A stretch of DNA of 64,000 bases, from positions 62,001 through 126,000 of the forward strand of contig NZ_JADNRQ010000006.1 of the NCBI RefSeq assembly GCF_015594625.1, read 5' to 3'. The stretch comes from Desulfallas sp. Bu1-1. GTDB lineage: Bacteria; Bacillota; Desulfotomaculia; Desulfotomaculales; Desulfallaceae. This document shows, in pieces, positions 1-6,744 of this stretch. The notes under the pieces are model-generated. The model was not told where the DNA came from and searched no databases. It was given only the letters and a program-made list of their open reading frames with translations. Numbering within the stretch: position 1 is the first letter of the stretch; every line of letters begins with the position of its first letter. The translations under genes and the position numbers were made by a program.

Positions 1-288
1 GGGAAGGAACAAAGCGCCGGATCGCAGGGTTTGACAATTCCCTGGTTTATTTTCGGCTTTTTAGGTCTGAGTTGTCTCAATACCTTTGGTTTAATTCCTC
101 ATGATCTTACTTCTGTGATGCTTCACATCAGCAGTCTTCTTATGATAATTGCGATGGCGGGCATGGGACTTAGCGTAGATATTGTGATGTTTAAGCGCAT
201 GGGAATAAAGTCGCTGTTTATCGGATTTATCGGCTCACTGGTTATCTCAGTTGCCGGCTTATTAGTTATTCGTACCCTGCATTTTTAG
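1..288 (+). CDS. YeiH-family putative sulfate exporter, C-terminal part
   Basis: The reading frame is open from the left edge of the window, so only the last 95 residues are seen. They contain about three hydrophobic helices, the stretch AMAGMGLSVDIVMFKRMG, and a final hydrophobic segment. This matches the end of UPF0324/YeiH membrane proteins (COG2855), which are annotated as sulfate or other anion exporters of the cytoplasmic membrane; the substrate is not proven for this family. It is followed after 17 bases by a universal stress protein gene and then a LysR regulator. In enterobacteria yeiH has the LysR gene yeiE as a neighbour, which supports the family call. Confidence 0.8.
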   Translation, partial: GKEQSAGSQGLTIPWFIFGFLGLSCLNTFGLIPHDLTSVMLHISSLLMIIAMAGMGLSVDIVMFKRMGIKSLFIGFIGSLVISVAGLLVIRTLHF

Positions 289-305
289 GGTTGGGGGGTT
301 TTAAA

Positions 306-809
306 ATGCTGAGCAAGTTAGCAGAAGAACTGTTGGCCAAAAATCAACTGGAGGCTGTGGATACATCCATTAACAGAATTATCCTGGCAGTAGACGGTTC
401 TGCTCCGGCTATTGAAGCAACTAAATATGCAATGGGTTTGGCTAAACGGAATAGCTCAGAAATAATTGCTGTATTTGTTGATCCAGATGGAGAAGATGCA
501 GTCATCCCAGAAAATGAATGGGAGCTGCTGGCTAAAAAGACTAAGCGAGTTCGCTATGGATTGGCAGGCTTAAAGCTTGCCCATAAATACGGTAAAGCAT
601 ACTGTATAAATGTGAAATTGCTTCTTTTAAGCGGCAATCCCGTGAAGCAAATCATTAACGTTGCTGAAAAAGAAGGAGCTGACTTAATCATTACAGGAGA
701 TACCGGCTTAACGGGAATCAAAAGAATAGCCTTAGGAAGCATTGCTGAAGCTGTAGTTGAAGCATCTGACATTCCCGTTCTAGTTGTTAAAAGGAGGAAG
801 GTACTATGA
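306..809 (+). CDS. universal stress protein (UspA family)
   Basis: A 167-residue single-domain UspA protein. The C-terminal ATP-binding signature G-x2-G-x9-G-S is present as GDTGLTGIKRIALGS, followed by the usual VVEASDIPVLVVK strand, so it is probably of the nucleotide-binding type. The start chosen is the ATG at 306, which has a G-rich Shine-Dalgarno (positions 293-298) at normal distance; a TTG at 291 lies upstream of that site. The stop overlaps the start of the LysR gene by four bases (ATGA), so the two are translationally coupled. The role is inferred to be stress adaptation linked to the transporter operon. Confidence 0.88.
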   Translation: MLSKLAEELLAKNQLEAVDTSINRIILAVDGSAPAIEATKYAMGLAKRNSSEIIAVFVDPDGEDAVIPENEWELLAKKTKRVRYGLAGLKLAHKYGKAYCINVKLLLLSGNPVKQIINVAEKEGADLIITGDTGLTGIKRIALGSIAEAVVEASDIPVLVVKRRKVL

Positions 810-1726
810 ATTTATACCAGTTTCATATTTTTAAAACAGTGGCTGATAAAAAGAGTTTTTCCGGGGCTGCACAAGCCCTTTTTATCTCTCAGCCGGCAGT
901 CAGTATGCATATCAAATCTCTGGAAGACCATTTCGGCACAAGATTGTTTGATCGTAACACCCAACAAGTAACCATCACAGAAGCTGGTCGTATTCTATAT
1001 GAATATGTGGAAAAGATCTTGTCATTGCTGGAGGAAGCTGAAAAAGATATTTCCGCTTTCACCGGCTGTATACGAGGCACCTTATCGGTAGGAGCAAGTT
1101 TTACCTTGGGCGAATATGTGATTCCGCAAGTTTTGGGGTGCTTTAAAAAACAACATCCCCAGGTAAGGGTTTTACTAAAGGTGACCAACACAGAACAAAT
1201 AGTTAAGCTGGTGTTAAAGCAGGCGCTGGACTTGGGGCTTGTGGAAAGTCGCGTGAATAACTTTGAATTGATTGCAAAACCTTTTATGAAAGACGAACTG
1301 ATTGTTTTGCTTCCCGTCGACCATCCCTTGGCTGGTAAGAAGTTTATCTTGATTGATGAACTTGTGGCGTTGCCTTTTATCTTGAGAGAACAAGGGTCGG
1401 GTACAAGGAAGATAACAGAAGATAGATTAAGGGAAGCAGGTATAAATCTATCTGAATTAAACGTGGTTATGGAATTAGGAAGTACCGAAGCGGTAAAGGA
1501 GGCTGTGGAAGCCGGGTTTGGTGCAACAATTATTTCTAAATGGGCAGTACAAAAAGAATTGAAGTTGGGTACTCTCGTTTCGGTTAAAGTCAAGGATGTT
1601 TCTCTAGTACGGAAGTTTTATGTAATTTATAATAAAAACAAGTTCCAAACACCGGTAGTAAAAGAATTCATATCCTTTCTGAGTTCGTTTTGCTTTCAGG
1701 AAGATTCAATCGAAAAACTTGCCTAA
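806..1726 (+). CDS. LysR-family transcriptional regulator
   Basis: A 306-residue LysR-type regulator. The N-terminal winged helix-turn-helix covers about residues 1-60 (FSGAAQALFISQPAVSMHIK, then LEDHFGTRLFDR), and the remainder is a periplasmic-binding-protein-like effector domain. It sits in the same transcription unit as the YeiH exporter and the stress protein and probably controls them, as YeiE-like regulators do. The last 21 bases overlap the end of the convergent PAP2 gene. The effector cannot be read from the sequence; an anion such as sulfite or sulfate is a guess from context. Confidence 0.87.
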   Translation: MNLYQFHIFKTVADKKSFSGAAQALFISQPAVSMHIKSLEDHFGTRLFDRNTQQVTITEAGRILYEYVEKILSLLEEAEKDISAFTGCIRGTLSVGASFTLGEYVIPQVLGCFKKQHPQVRVLLKVTNTEQIVKLVLKQALDLGLVESRVNNFELIAKPFMKDELIVLLPVDHPLAGKKFILIDELVALPFILREQGSGTRKITEDRLREAGINLSELNVVMELGSTEAVKEAVEAGFGATIISKWAVQKELKLGTLVSVKVKDVSLVRKFYVIYNKNKFQTPVVKEFISFLSSFCFQEDSIEKLA

Positions 1727-2410
1727 TAGAAATAATTTACTCGCCCGGCCATAAATCCCGGTTTTGCTTCGATGAGCGGTAATCCCAATGATTGTAATGC
1801 ATATTACGAGCCAGGCTCCGCCCGCGGCAAAACCGGCCAGCACGTCACTGGGGTAATGAACCCCCAAATAAACCCGGCTGATACCGATGGTGAGAATGAA
1901 CAGGGCAAAAACGCCGGCCAGGAACCGGGCCGGGCGCGAGTCAGGATGGTTCCGGCCAAGCAAGTAGGCAACAGCGCCGTAAAAAGCGATGCTCATCATG
2001 GCATGGCCGCTGGGAAAGCTGAAGCCGGAAGCGGGAACCAGCGGGTTGTCGGGTCGGGGCCTGTGAAACAATTCCTTTAATTGATCCAAGATAAACCAGC
2101 TTCCGGTGGTTGAAAGGATGATTAAAAACAGTTCGTTCAGCGGGCGTTTCAAAAGGTAAAAAATAACCACCAGGATAGGAACGATTACAAACATTGTTTT
2201 AGTATTGGCCCCAAAAGTAACAGCCAACATTATTGCCGTCACCTGCGGGCTGGTTAAGTGCCTGACCGCATCGCTGACCGTCTTGTCGAAGGCGAGAATG
2301 TAATTATATACCACGCCCAGGGCCAGGGCGATGAAAACCAGGATTAATAAAGAGGCCAGCAGCAAGTTGCGCGGAAGGCCGGCCAACCTTGTATCGCGAT
2401 GATGAATCAT
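1706..2410 (-). CDS. PAP2-family membrane phosphatase
   Basis: A 234-residue integral membrane protein with about six hydrophobic helices. The three acid phosphatase motifs are visible: K-x6-RP as KELFHRPRP, PSGH as FSFPSGHAMMS, and SR-x5-H-x3-D as SRVYLGVHYPSD. These residues form the active site of undecaprenyl-diphosphate or phosphatidic acid phosphatases at the outer face of the membrane. Single gene; the 3' end overlaps the convergent LysR gene by 21 bases. Which lipid phosphate it acts on cannot be decided. Confidence 0.9.
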   Translation of the reverse strand: MIHHRDTRLAGLPRNLLLASLLILVFIALALGVVYNYILAFDKTVSDAVRHLTSPQVTAIMLAVTFGANTKTMFVIVPILVVIFYLLKRPLNELFLIILSTTGSWFILDQLKELFHRPRPDNPLVPASGFSFPSGHAMMSIAFYGAVAYLLGRNHPDSRPARFLAGVFALFILTIGISRVYLGVHYPSDVLAGFAAGGAWLVICITIIGITAHRSKTGIYGRASKLFLLGKFFD

Positions 2411-2471
2411 TCGGTTCTCCCCTTTGCTGAAAGAAACCTGGTATTAATTATACCATAGGAATAGTGGACGG

Positions 2472-2618
2472 TCAGTTTTCATCGATCATATCTTCCATTT
2501 TTTCTTTGATCATCTCAGCCACGCTCATACCCGTTTTTTTCCGGTCGTCCCAGGGCCTGGGCGGTTTCTCCCGGCCGGGCAGCAACTGGGGTGAATGTAA
2601 TTCATTGTTTTTGTCCAA
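2472..2618 (-). CDS. small hydrophilic protein, 48 aa
   Basis: An ORF of 48 codons beginning with TTG at 2618 behind the Shine-Dalgarno GAGGTG six bases upstream. The product starts MDKNNELHSPQLLPG, is rich in Pro and charged residues in its first half (REKPPRPWDDRKK) and ends in a predicted amphipathic helix (SVAEMIKEKMEDMIDEN). No cysteine or membrane segment. I do not recognise the family. The good ribosome site, sensible composition and absence of a convincing plus-strand gene support coding, but no homology was tested. Confidence 0.55.
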   Translation of the reverse strand: MDKNNELHSPQLLPGREKPPRPWDDRKKTGMSVAEMIKEKMEDMIDEN

Positions 2619-2640
2619 ACCGATCACCTCGAAAACAGTA

Positions 2641-2677
2641 TTGTTGCATATGGCCCGGATTGTTGCATATGGCCCGG
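2641..2677. repeat. tandem 18-bp direct repeat
   Basis: The sequence TTGTTGCATATGGCCCGG occurs twice (2641-2658 and 2660-2677) with a 19-bp period. Each copy carries the palindrome CATATG. It lies directly upstream of the 48-aa minus-strand ORF and about 85 bases before the plus-strand membrane protein, so it could be a pair of operator half-sites. Confidence 0.6.
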
Positions 2678-2760
2678 GTAACAGTTAAATATACATATGC
2701 TTGCTATAGTATTTGTCCGGATCATTTTTTTTAGTAGCGGGGGGAAAGGAGGTGGTGAAC

Positions 2761-3099
2761 TTGGGAAAAGCATTGATCATTTTATTCACCCTGGTTGCGG
2801 TGTTTTTAGCCTCCGGGCCGGCGGCCGCCTACCGGGGAGACATTACAGAGATAACCGGCCGGGGTATTTGTACCGCAGCCGGGTTATCCTCGATGGATAT
2901 TAATTTCGACCGGATCACCCCTCTTATCCCGGGGGCCAGCAGGGAATGGAATGAATCCCAGCAAAAAGTTATTGAGAGTTTTTATAAAAGAGGGACGGGC
3001 GCCTGGAGTATACCGGTCTTCTTTGTCTACGTGGTGGTTGCCCTGGTGTCAATAATTTTTCTTTACATAGTTGCTAGCGCCATAAAAAAGCGGCGGTAA
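2761..3099 (+). CDS. hypothetical exported membrane protein
   Basis: A 112-residue protein with an N-terminal signal-like hydrophobic segment (IILFTLVAVFLASGPAAA), an extracytoplasmic middle part of about 60 residues, a C-terminal membrane helix (VYVVVALVSIIFLYIVA) and a positive tail KKRR. The start used is TTG 2761, eight bases after AAAGGAGG; GTG 2755 is possible but too close to that site. The last 50 bases overlap the opposite-strand pseudogene. Function unknown. Confidence 0.6.
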   Translation: MGKALIILFTLVAVFLASGPAAAYRGDITEITGRGICTAAGLSSMDINFDRITPLIPGASREWNESQQKVIESFYKRGTGAWSIPVFFVYVVVALVSIIFLYIVASAIKKRR

Positions 3100-3798
3100 G
3101 ATAAACACTCCCGCGGTGCCACCGGTGGTTTGCAGGGGAATCCATAAAGTCTGATCTTTTGAGCCGGAGCGGAAAGGAGTCCCGGATAAATTGAACTCCG
3201 TGCCGTTAATCGTAGCCTTATTGTTTCCTTCCATAAAATTAATAATTTGACCGGTTAAATTAAAGGAACAATACAATTTCCCGTTAAATTCTTTTTTATC
3301 GCAGGCCAGGTGAAGCAGCTGTTCCAACTGGTCCGACGATATGAATGTATGATTGTCTTTTAGAATTCCGGTAAAACTTTCCTTATCTATATCTATATTA
3401 TCCCATATGCAAGCGCCCGGTTCGTTTTTTATAACCGCTATCTTGATCCGGGCAAGTTTGACTTTTTCTCGGATTTCAGCGTAGAGGCGGTAACCCCCCC
3501 GTTTTTATTTTCCAGCCGGGAATAAATGATTACAGGGTTTGCGCCGGTATTGATAAACCTGAGGTCTTTCGCGCCCCAGACAACGGTGGCGTCCGTGCCG
3601 GCGGGGGCATACCGCACGGGCAAGGTAGCGTAAGGGCACAAAAATTCTGGCTTTTTGAATGTACGGCTCCGCGTCCACTTGATACGTGGCGCCGTTAACG
3701 CTGTATTCCCGGCTATTTAGCGTAAATACGATGGTGCGGCGTGAGCAGCCGTCATGGATAAAAATAGAAGGGCCAGGCTGATTGTTAGCCGGGTGCAT
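3049..3798 (-). pseudogene. remnant of a stalk-domain/VanW-type secreted protein
   Basis: Minus-strand fragments in different frames join into recognisable pieces of one or two genes. The first (from 3798) has a copper-amine-oxidase N-terminal-like stalk domain, ending VPLRYLA. It runs, with a frame change, into a VanW-like C-terminal piece (LPVRYAPAGTDATV, then DLRFINTGANPVIIYSR). A further frame change leads to LYAEIREKVKLARIKIAVIK and a second stalk-like stretch (NKATINGTEFNLSGTPF). The sudden join of a stalk domain to the end of VanW suggests an internal deletion plus frameshifts. Extracellular cell-wall proteins of this design are common in these Firmicutes. Confidence 0.6.
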
Positions 3799-4099
3799 GT
3801 TTTTTTCACTATCAAGGAACCTCCATGTTTACTGTTCTCAGTTCAAACCGGGAACATCGTGTTTGAATTTTCCCAACCGTATTTCTATTGGTGATTTCGC
3901 TATAATATTCCTGAATCCTTTTATTTGCGAAGGCATAAAAAAAGCCCCTTGGAAGGGCCTTCAATTAATGGCTGAGTCCAGCCGTAACAAGGTTGATTTA
4001 GAGAGGCGGGAGTCCTCCGGGCTGTTTATGATGGAAGGCGGATATTTTCTCTGTTTGACGCTATAATATATTTAAAAGCAAACAGAAGGAGGTAATCCG
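3799..4099. other. intergenic stretch with one hairpin
   Basis: No gene is convincing here. The only structure is the hairpin described separately at 3937-3961. A plus-strand open frame crosses the region, but it has no ribosome site or protein-like composition. Confidence 0.5.
3937..3961 (-). terminator. candidate intrinsic terminator (minus strand)
   Basis: The arms GCCCCTT and AAGGGCC form a short hairpin (one mismatch). Read on the minus strand it is followed by seven T. It could stop transcription reaching leftward from the 46-aa minus-strand gene at 4.4-4.5 kb, beyond that gene's own terminator. Confidence 0.5.
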
Positions 4100-4276
4100 T
4101 TGATCGACAGACCCGATCGTCCTGAACTGCAGGAGGACCTGCACCGCCCGGTGGGCGCGCCCCGGGCCAGGGAAATCAAGTCCCAAAAGGCACAACTGCA
4201 AAGCGAGCACCGGCATGGAACGAATAAAGGCGTGAAGCTGGAAATGTCCGAAAAAACCGGCTTAAAAAACGAGTAA
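4100..4276 (+). CDS. small basic hydrophilic protein, 58 aa
   Basis: 58 codons from TTG 4100 to TAA 4276, with the Shine-Dalgarno GAAGGAGG seven bases before the start. The product begins MIDRPDRPELQEDLHRPVG and ends in KLEMSEKTGLKNE; it is highly charged, lacks cysteine and has no membrane segment. I do not recognise it. It faces the 46-aa minus-strand gene, so the two are convergent. Called real because of the strong ribosome site and codon use like that of the neighbours. Confidence 0.6.
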   Translation: MIDRPDRPELQEDLHRPVGAPRAREIKSQKAQLQSEHRHGTNKGVKLEMSEKTGLKNE

Positions 4277-4324
4277 TAAAGGCGGCAGTTATTGAGTGCT
4301 TTATTTCATTTCATGAAGTAGCTT

Positions 4325-4351
4325 AAAAAAGGTTACCCGGAAGGGGTAACC
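4325..4351 (-). terminator. intrinsic terminator
   Basis: The arms GGTTACCC and GGGTAACC make a near-perfect stem; on the minus strand it is followed by six T (positions 4330-4325). It lies 15 bases after the stop of the 46-aa gene, which it presumably ends. Confidence 0.8.
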
Positions 4352-4366
4352 TATTTACCTTAACGC

Positions 4367-4507
4367 TTATTTTAGTTTCCGGTTGTCGAGCAAAACTTCG
4401 GCGCCGGCTCTGATGCGCAGGTAATCCTGGGCCGCCTCTTCGTTGGCTTCCTTGTTTATGACATCCAGTTCCTCGTGGATTAGAAATGAGTCTTCTCTTC
4501 TGGACAA
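4367..4507 (-). CDS. small acidic protein, 46 aa
   Basis: 46 codons from TTG 4507 to TAA 4367. GGGAGGTG precedes the start by six bases and a clear terminator follows the stop, so this is a complete transcription unit. The product begins MSRREDSFLIHEELDVINKE and is likely all alpha-helical and acidic (NEEAAQDYLRIRAGAE). No cysteine, no signal peptide. Family not recognised. Confidence 0.65.
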   Translation of the reverse strand: MSRREDSFLIHEELDVINKEANEEAAQDYLRIRAGAEVLLDNRKLK

Positions 4508-4611
4508 GAAAATCACCTCCCGTGCTTAGTTTGAACAACTTTAGAACTCGCCATCCGGGCGATGCCTGTAAATTTAAGGTAATACTGCAACTAATTTGAC
4601 TGACACGGGAA

Positions 4612-5013
4612 TTGTTCAACAATGCGCCGGGGACATCCGGGAAATGGATGAACTGCGGCAAAGGACAAATAACACCTGGGAGTGGCAAACGGGGAAAATA
4701 TGGGTTTCCTGGGAGGAATGGATTTGTAAAGATTGATGAATTGTCCTTATCCTATCTTAAAAAGGCACAAGTGCGTTTTAAAGCGTTGTTTTTTTACAAG
4801 GAGAACAAGGCATACTCCGACGTGGTAAGGGAAGCTCAGGAGTTAGTGGAGCTTTTGTTAAAGGCTGTTTTGAGGGCCATTGGAGTAGAAGTGCCTAAAG
4901 TACATGATGTGGGCCGGACATTGGAAAAGCATCGCTCTTTGCTTCCTCCGGCCCTTGTTGACACTCTGGACGATTTTGTCAAAGTAAATTTGATATTAAT
5001 TATAGCTGATTAA
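4612..5013 (+). pseudogene. truncated HEPN-domain protein
   Basis: From about residue 40 the frame reads like a HEPN protein (IDELSLSYLKKAQVRFKAL, then YSDVVREAQELVELLLKAVL and VPKVHDVG). HEPN proteins usually pair with a MNT nucleotidyltransferase as a toxin-antitoxin module or bind nucleotides. The C-terminal third of the usual ~140-residue domain is lost: after DTLDDFVKV the frame goes into unrelated hydrophobic residues and stops. No in-frame ATG with a ribosome site lies at the expected start near 4730. No MNT partner is adjacent. Probably a decaying gene. Confidence 0.6.
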
Positions 5014-5065
5014 CGAAGAAAAAGTTTTATCAAGGGTCTTTTTAAATGAAAGAGGGGGGTTTAAA

Positions 5066-5914
5066 ATGCAGGTGCGCTTGACGACGCTTTGTGAAAACAC
5101 GGCGGGGGGCATTGGATTTACCGGCGAGTGGGGCCTGTCCATCCTGGTGGAGGCCGGCGGGCACGCGGTGCTCTTGGACACGGGCTTCAGCGACTCGGTG
5201 GTGCGTAACGCTTCCGTGGCCGGTGTGGATTTGAGTAAAGTGGACAAGATCGTGATCAGCCACGGCCATACCGATCACACCGGTGGGCTGCGGCTGCTGC
5301 TGCAGAGATTGCGAAAAAGAGTTGAGGTATACGCGCACCCCGAAATGTGGGGCAAGAAATATATCCGGGTTGTTCTTCCGGGCGGCAAGGACGGGCTTTT
5401 CCGGTACGTGGGGGTGCCCTTTTGCCGCGAGGAACTGGAAGGTCTCGGGGCATCGTTTAATTTAACCGGGGAGCCGGTTTGGCTGAACGAGCACATGGTT
5501 ACCACCGGGGAAGTGCCCATGGTCACACCCTTTGAACAGGTGGACGACAACATGTATATCAAATCCGACGCTGGTTTTGTGCCCGATACCCTCCCCGGCG
5601 ACCAGTCGTTGATTGTCAAGACGGACAAAGGCCTGGTGGTGGTGCTGGGCTGTGCCCACCGGGGCATGGTCAACACCATGCTGCACGCGCAGAAGATCAC
5701 GGGAGTTGAAAAAATATACGCCGTTGTCGGCGGAACCCACCTGATCCGGGCGCAGCAAAACCAGCTTGATGAATCAATTGCGGCGCTGCGCGAGTTCGGC
5801 GTTGAAAAAATTGGTGTGTCCCACTGCACCGGGTTGCCGGCGGCGGCGTTTCTGGCCCGGGAATTCGGGGACAAGTTCTTTTTCAACAATGCCGGAACTG
5901 TTATCGAGCTATAG
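5066..5914 (+). CDS. MBL-fold metallohydrolase (COG1237 type)
   Basis: A 282-residue metallo-beta-lactamase-fold protein. The metal-binding motif H-x-H-x-D-H is present as SHGHTDHTGG near residue 65, and later metal ligands are likely the His in GCAHRGMVN and in SHCTG. The family (COG1237) includes archaeal enzymes of methanopterin-type cofactor synthesis, but most bacterial members have no known substrate. ATG 5066 has the Shine-Dalgarno GAGGGGGG. It stands alone between a truncated HEPN gene and the BON protein. Confidence 0.85.
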   Translation: MQVRLTTLCENTAGGIGFTGEWGLSILVEAGGHAVLLDTGFSDSVVRNASVAGVDLSKVDKIVISHGHTDHTGGLRLLLQRLRKRVEVYAHPEMWGKKYIRVVLPGGKDGLFRYVGVPFCREELEGLGASFNLTGEPVWLNEHMVTTGEVPMVTPFEQVDDNMYIKSDAGFVPDTLPGDQSLIVKTDKGLVVVLGCAHRGMVNTMLHAQKITGVEKIYAVVGGTHLIRAQQNQLDESIAALREFGVEKIGVSHCTGLPAAAFLAREFGDKFFFNNAGTVIEL

Positions 5915-5934
5915 CATATTCATATGTAGATCAC

Positions 5935-5946
5935 ATATCGCGATAT
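5935..5946. repeat. 12-bp palindrome with partial repeat
   Basis: ATATCGCGATAT is a perfect palindrome just after the MBL gene, immediately followed by a second partial copy (ATATCGCG). It could be an operator; no promoter is evident beside it. Confidence 0.4.
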
Positions 5947-6201
5947 ATCGCGCCCCCACGACCGGGCCCAGTATCCGGCCCATACTCCGAATGATTGCAT
6001 AATCCCCAAGGTACTTCCCTGCCTGCTTTCGGAGGAAAATAATTGCGGTCATTCTCCTTTCCACAGGTTTATTTTGTGGTTGGAGGCCGTTTTTTTTTGG
6101 CTGTATTTTTCACTTGGATGTTGGGTAAAAGTTCTGATTAATCATATTGAAATATCAACCCGGTAATAATAAGCAATATAAAACTACCGGGGGTGGAATT
6201 C

Positions 6202-6726
6202 TTGTCGGATAAGGATAAAGCCCTGCAGCGGAGGGTGCAGCAATTTTTGGACAATGACAAGGATTTAAAGGGTTACGGTCTCAAGGCGAACGTCGTTGAC
6301 GGGGAAGTTCAGGTCAGCGGCGTTGTGGACACGCTGTCGGAAAAAACACGACTGGAAGAGAACCTGAAAAAGATGCCGGGAGTCAAAAGGTTGGAACTGG
6401 GGTTGGCCGTAAGCACGGACGGGGCCATTGACGACAAGTCGGTGACGGAAGAGGTGATGGAAGAACTGAACGCCAATCCTCAGGTCAAGCTGCGGCACAT
6501 AGGGGCAAAGTCCGTGGACGGCACGGTTTATCTCATGGGTACGGTGGAAACACCGGGGGAGGAGCAGGAGGCCATCAAAACCGCGCAAAAGGCCCGGGGA
6601 GTTACGGGTGTGGTCAGCCAGTTGAAAATCCGCCCGGGCGGGTATGATGACTACGACCTGGATGCCATCTTCCACCACCAGGTGAACAATGACAACGAGG
6701 ACGAGGGAGAGGCCAGGCTATTTTAG
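6202..6726 (+). CDS. protein with two BON domains
   Basis: A 174-residue protein with two BON domains, roughly residues 10-80 (VVDGEVQVSGVVDTLSEK, then MPGVKRLEL) and 85-160 (SVDGTVYLMGTVETPGE, then ARGVTGVVSQLKI). BON domains bind phospholipid or other ligands. No signal peptide is visible, so it is probably cytoplasmic or peripheral. TTG 6202 has a G-rich ribosome site; GTG 6193 lies inside that site. The stop is only 18 bases before the adhE start, so the two are probably cotranscribed. Confidence 0.8.
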   Translation: MSDKDKALQRRVQQFLDNDKDLKGYGLKANVVDGEVQVSGVVDTLSEKTRLEENLKKMPGVKRLELGLAVSTDGAIDDKSVTEEVMEELNANPQVKLRHIGAKSVDGTVYLMGTVETPGEEQEAIKTAQKARGVTGVVSQLKIRPGGYDDYDLDAIFHHQVNNDNEDEGEARLF

Positions 6727-6744
6727 CAAACGGGGGTATTGACG

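Noticed and set aside
3782-4066. Plus-strand open frame of 94 codons
   Set aside because: No ribosome site, unusual composition, crosses a terminator hairpin.
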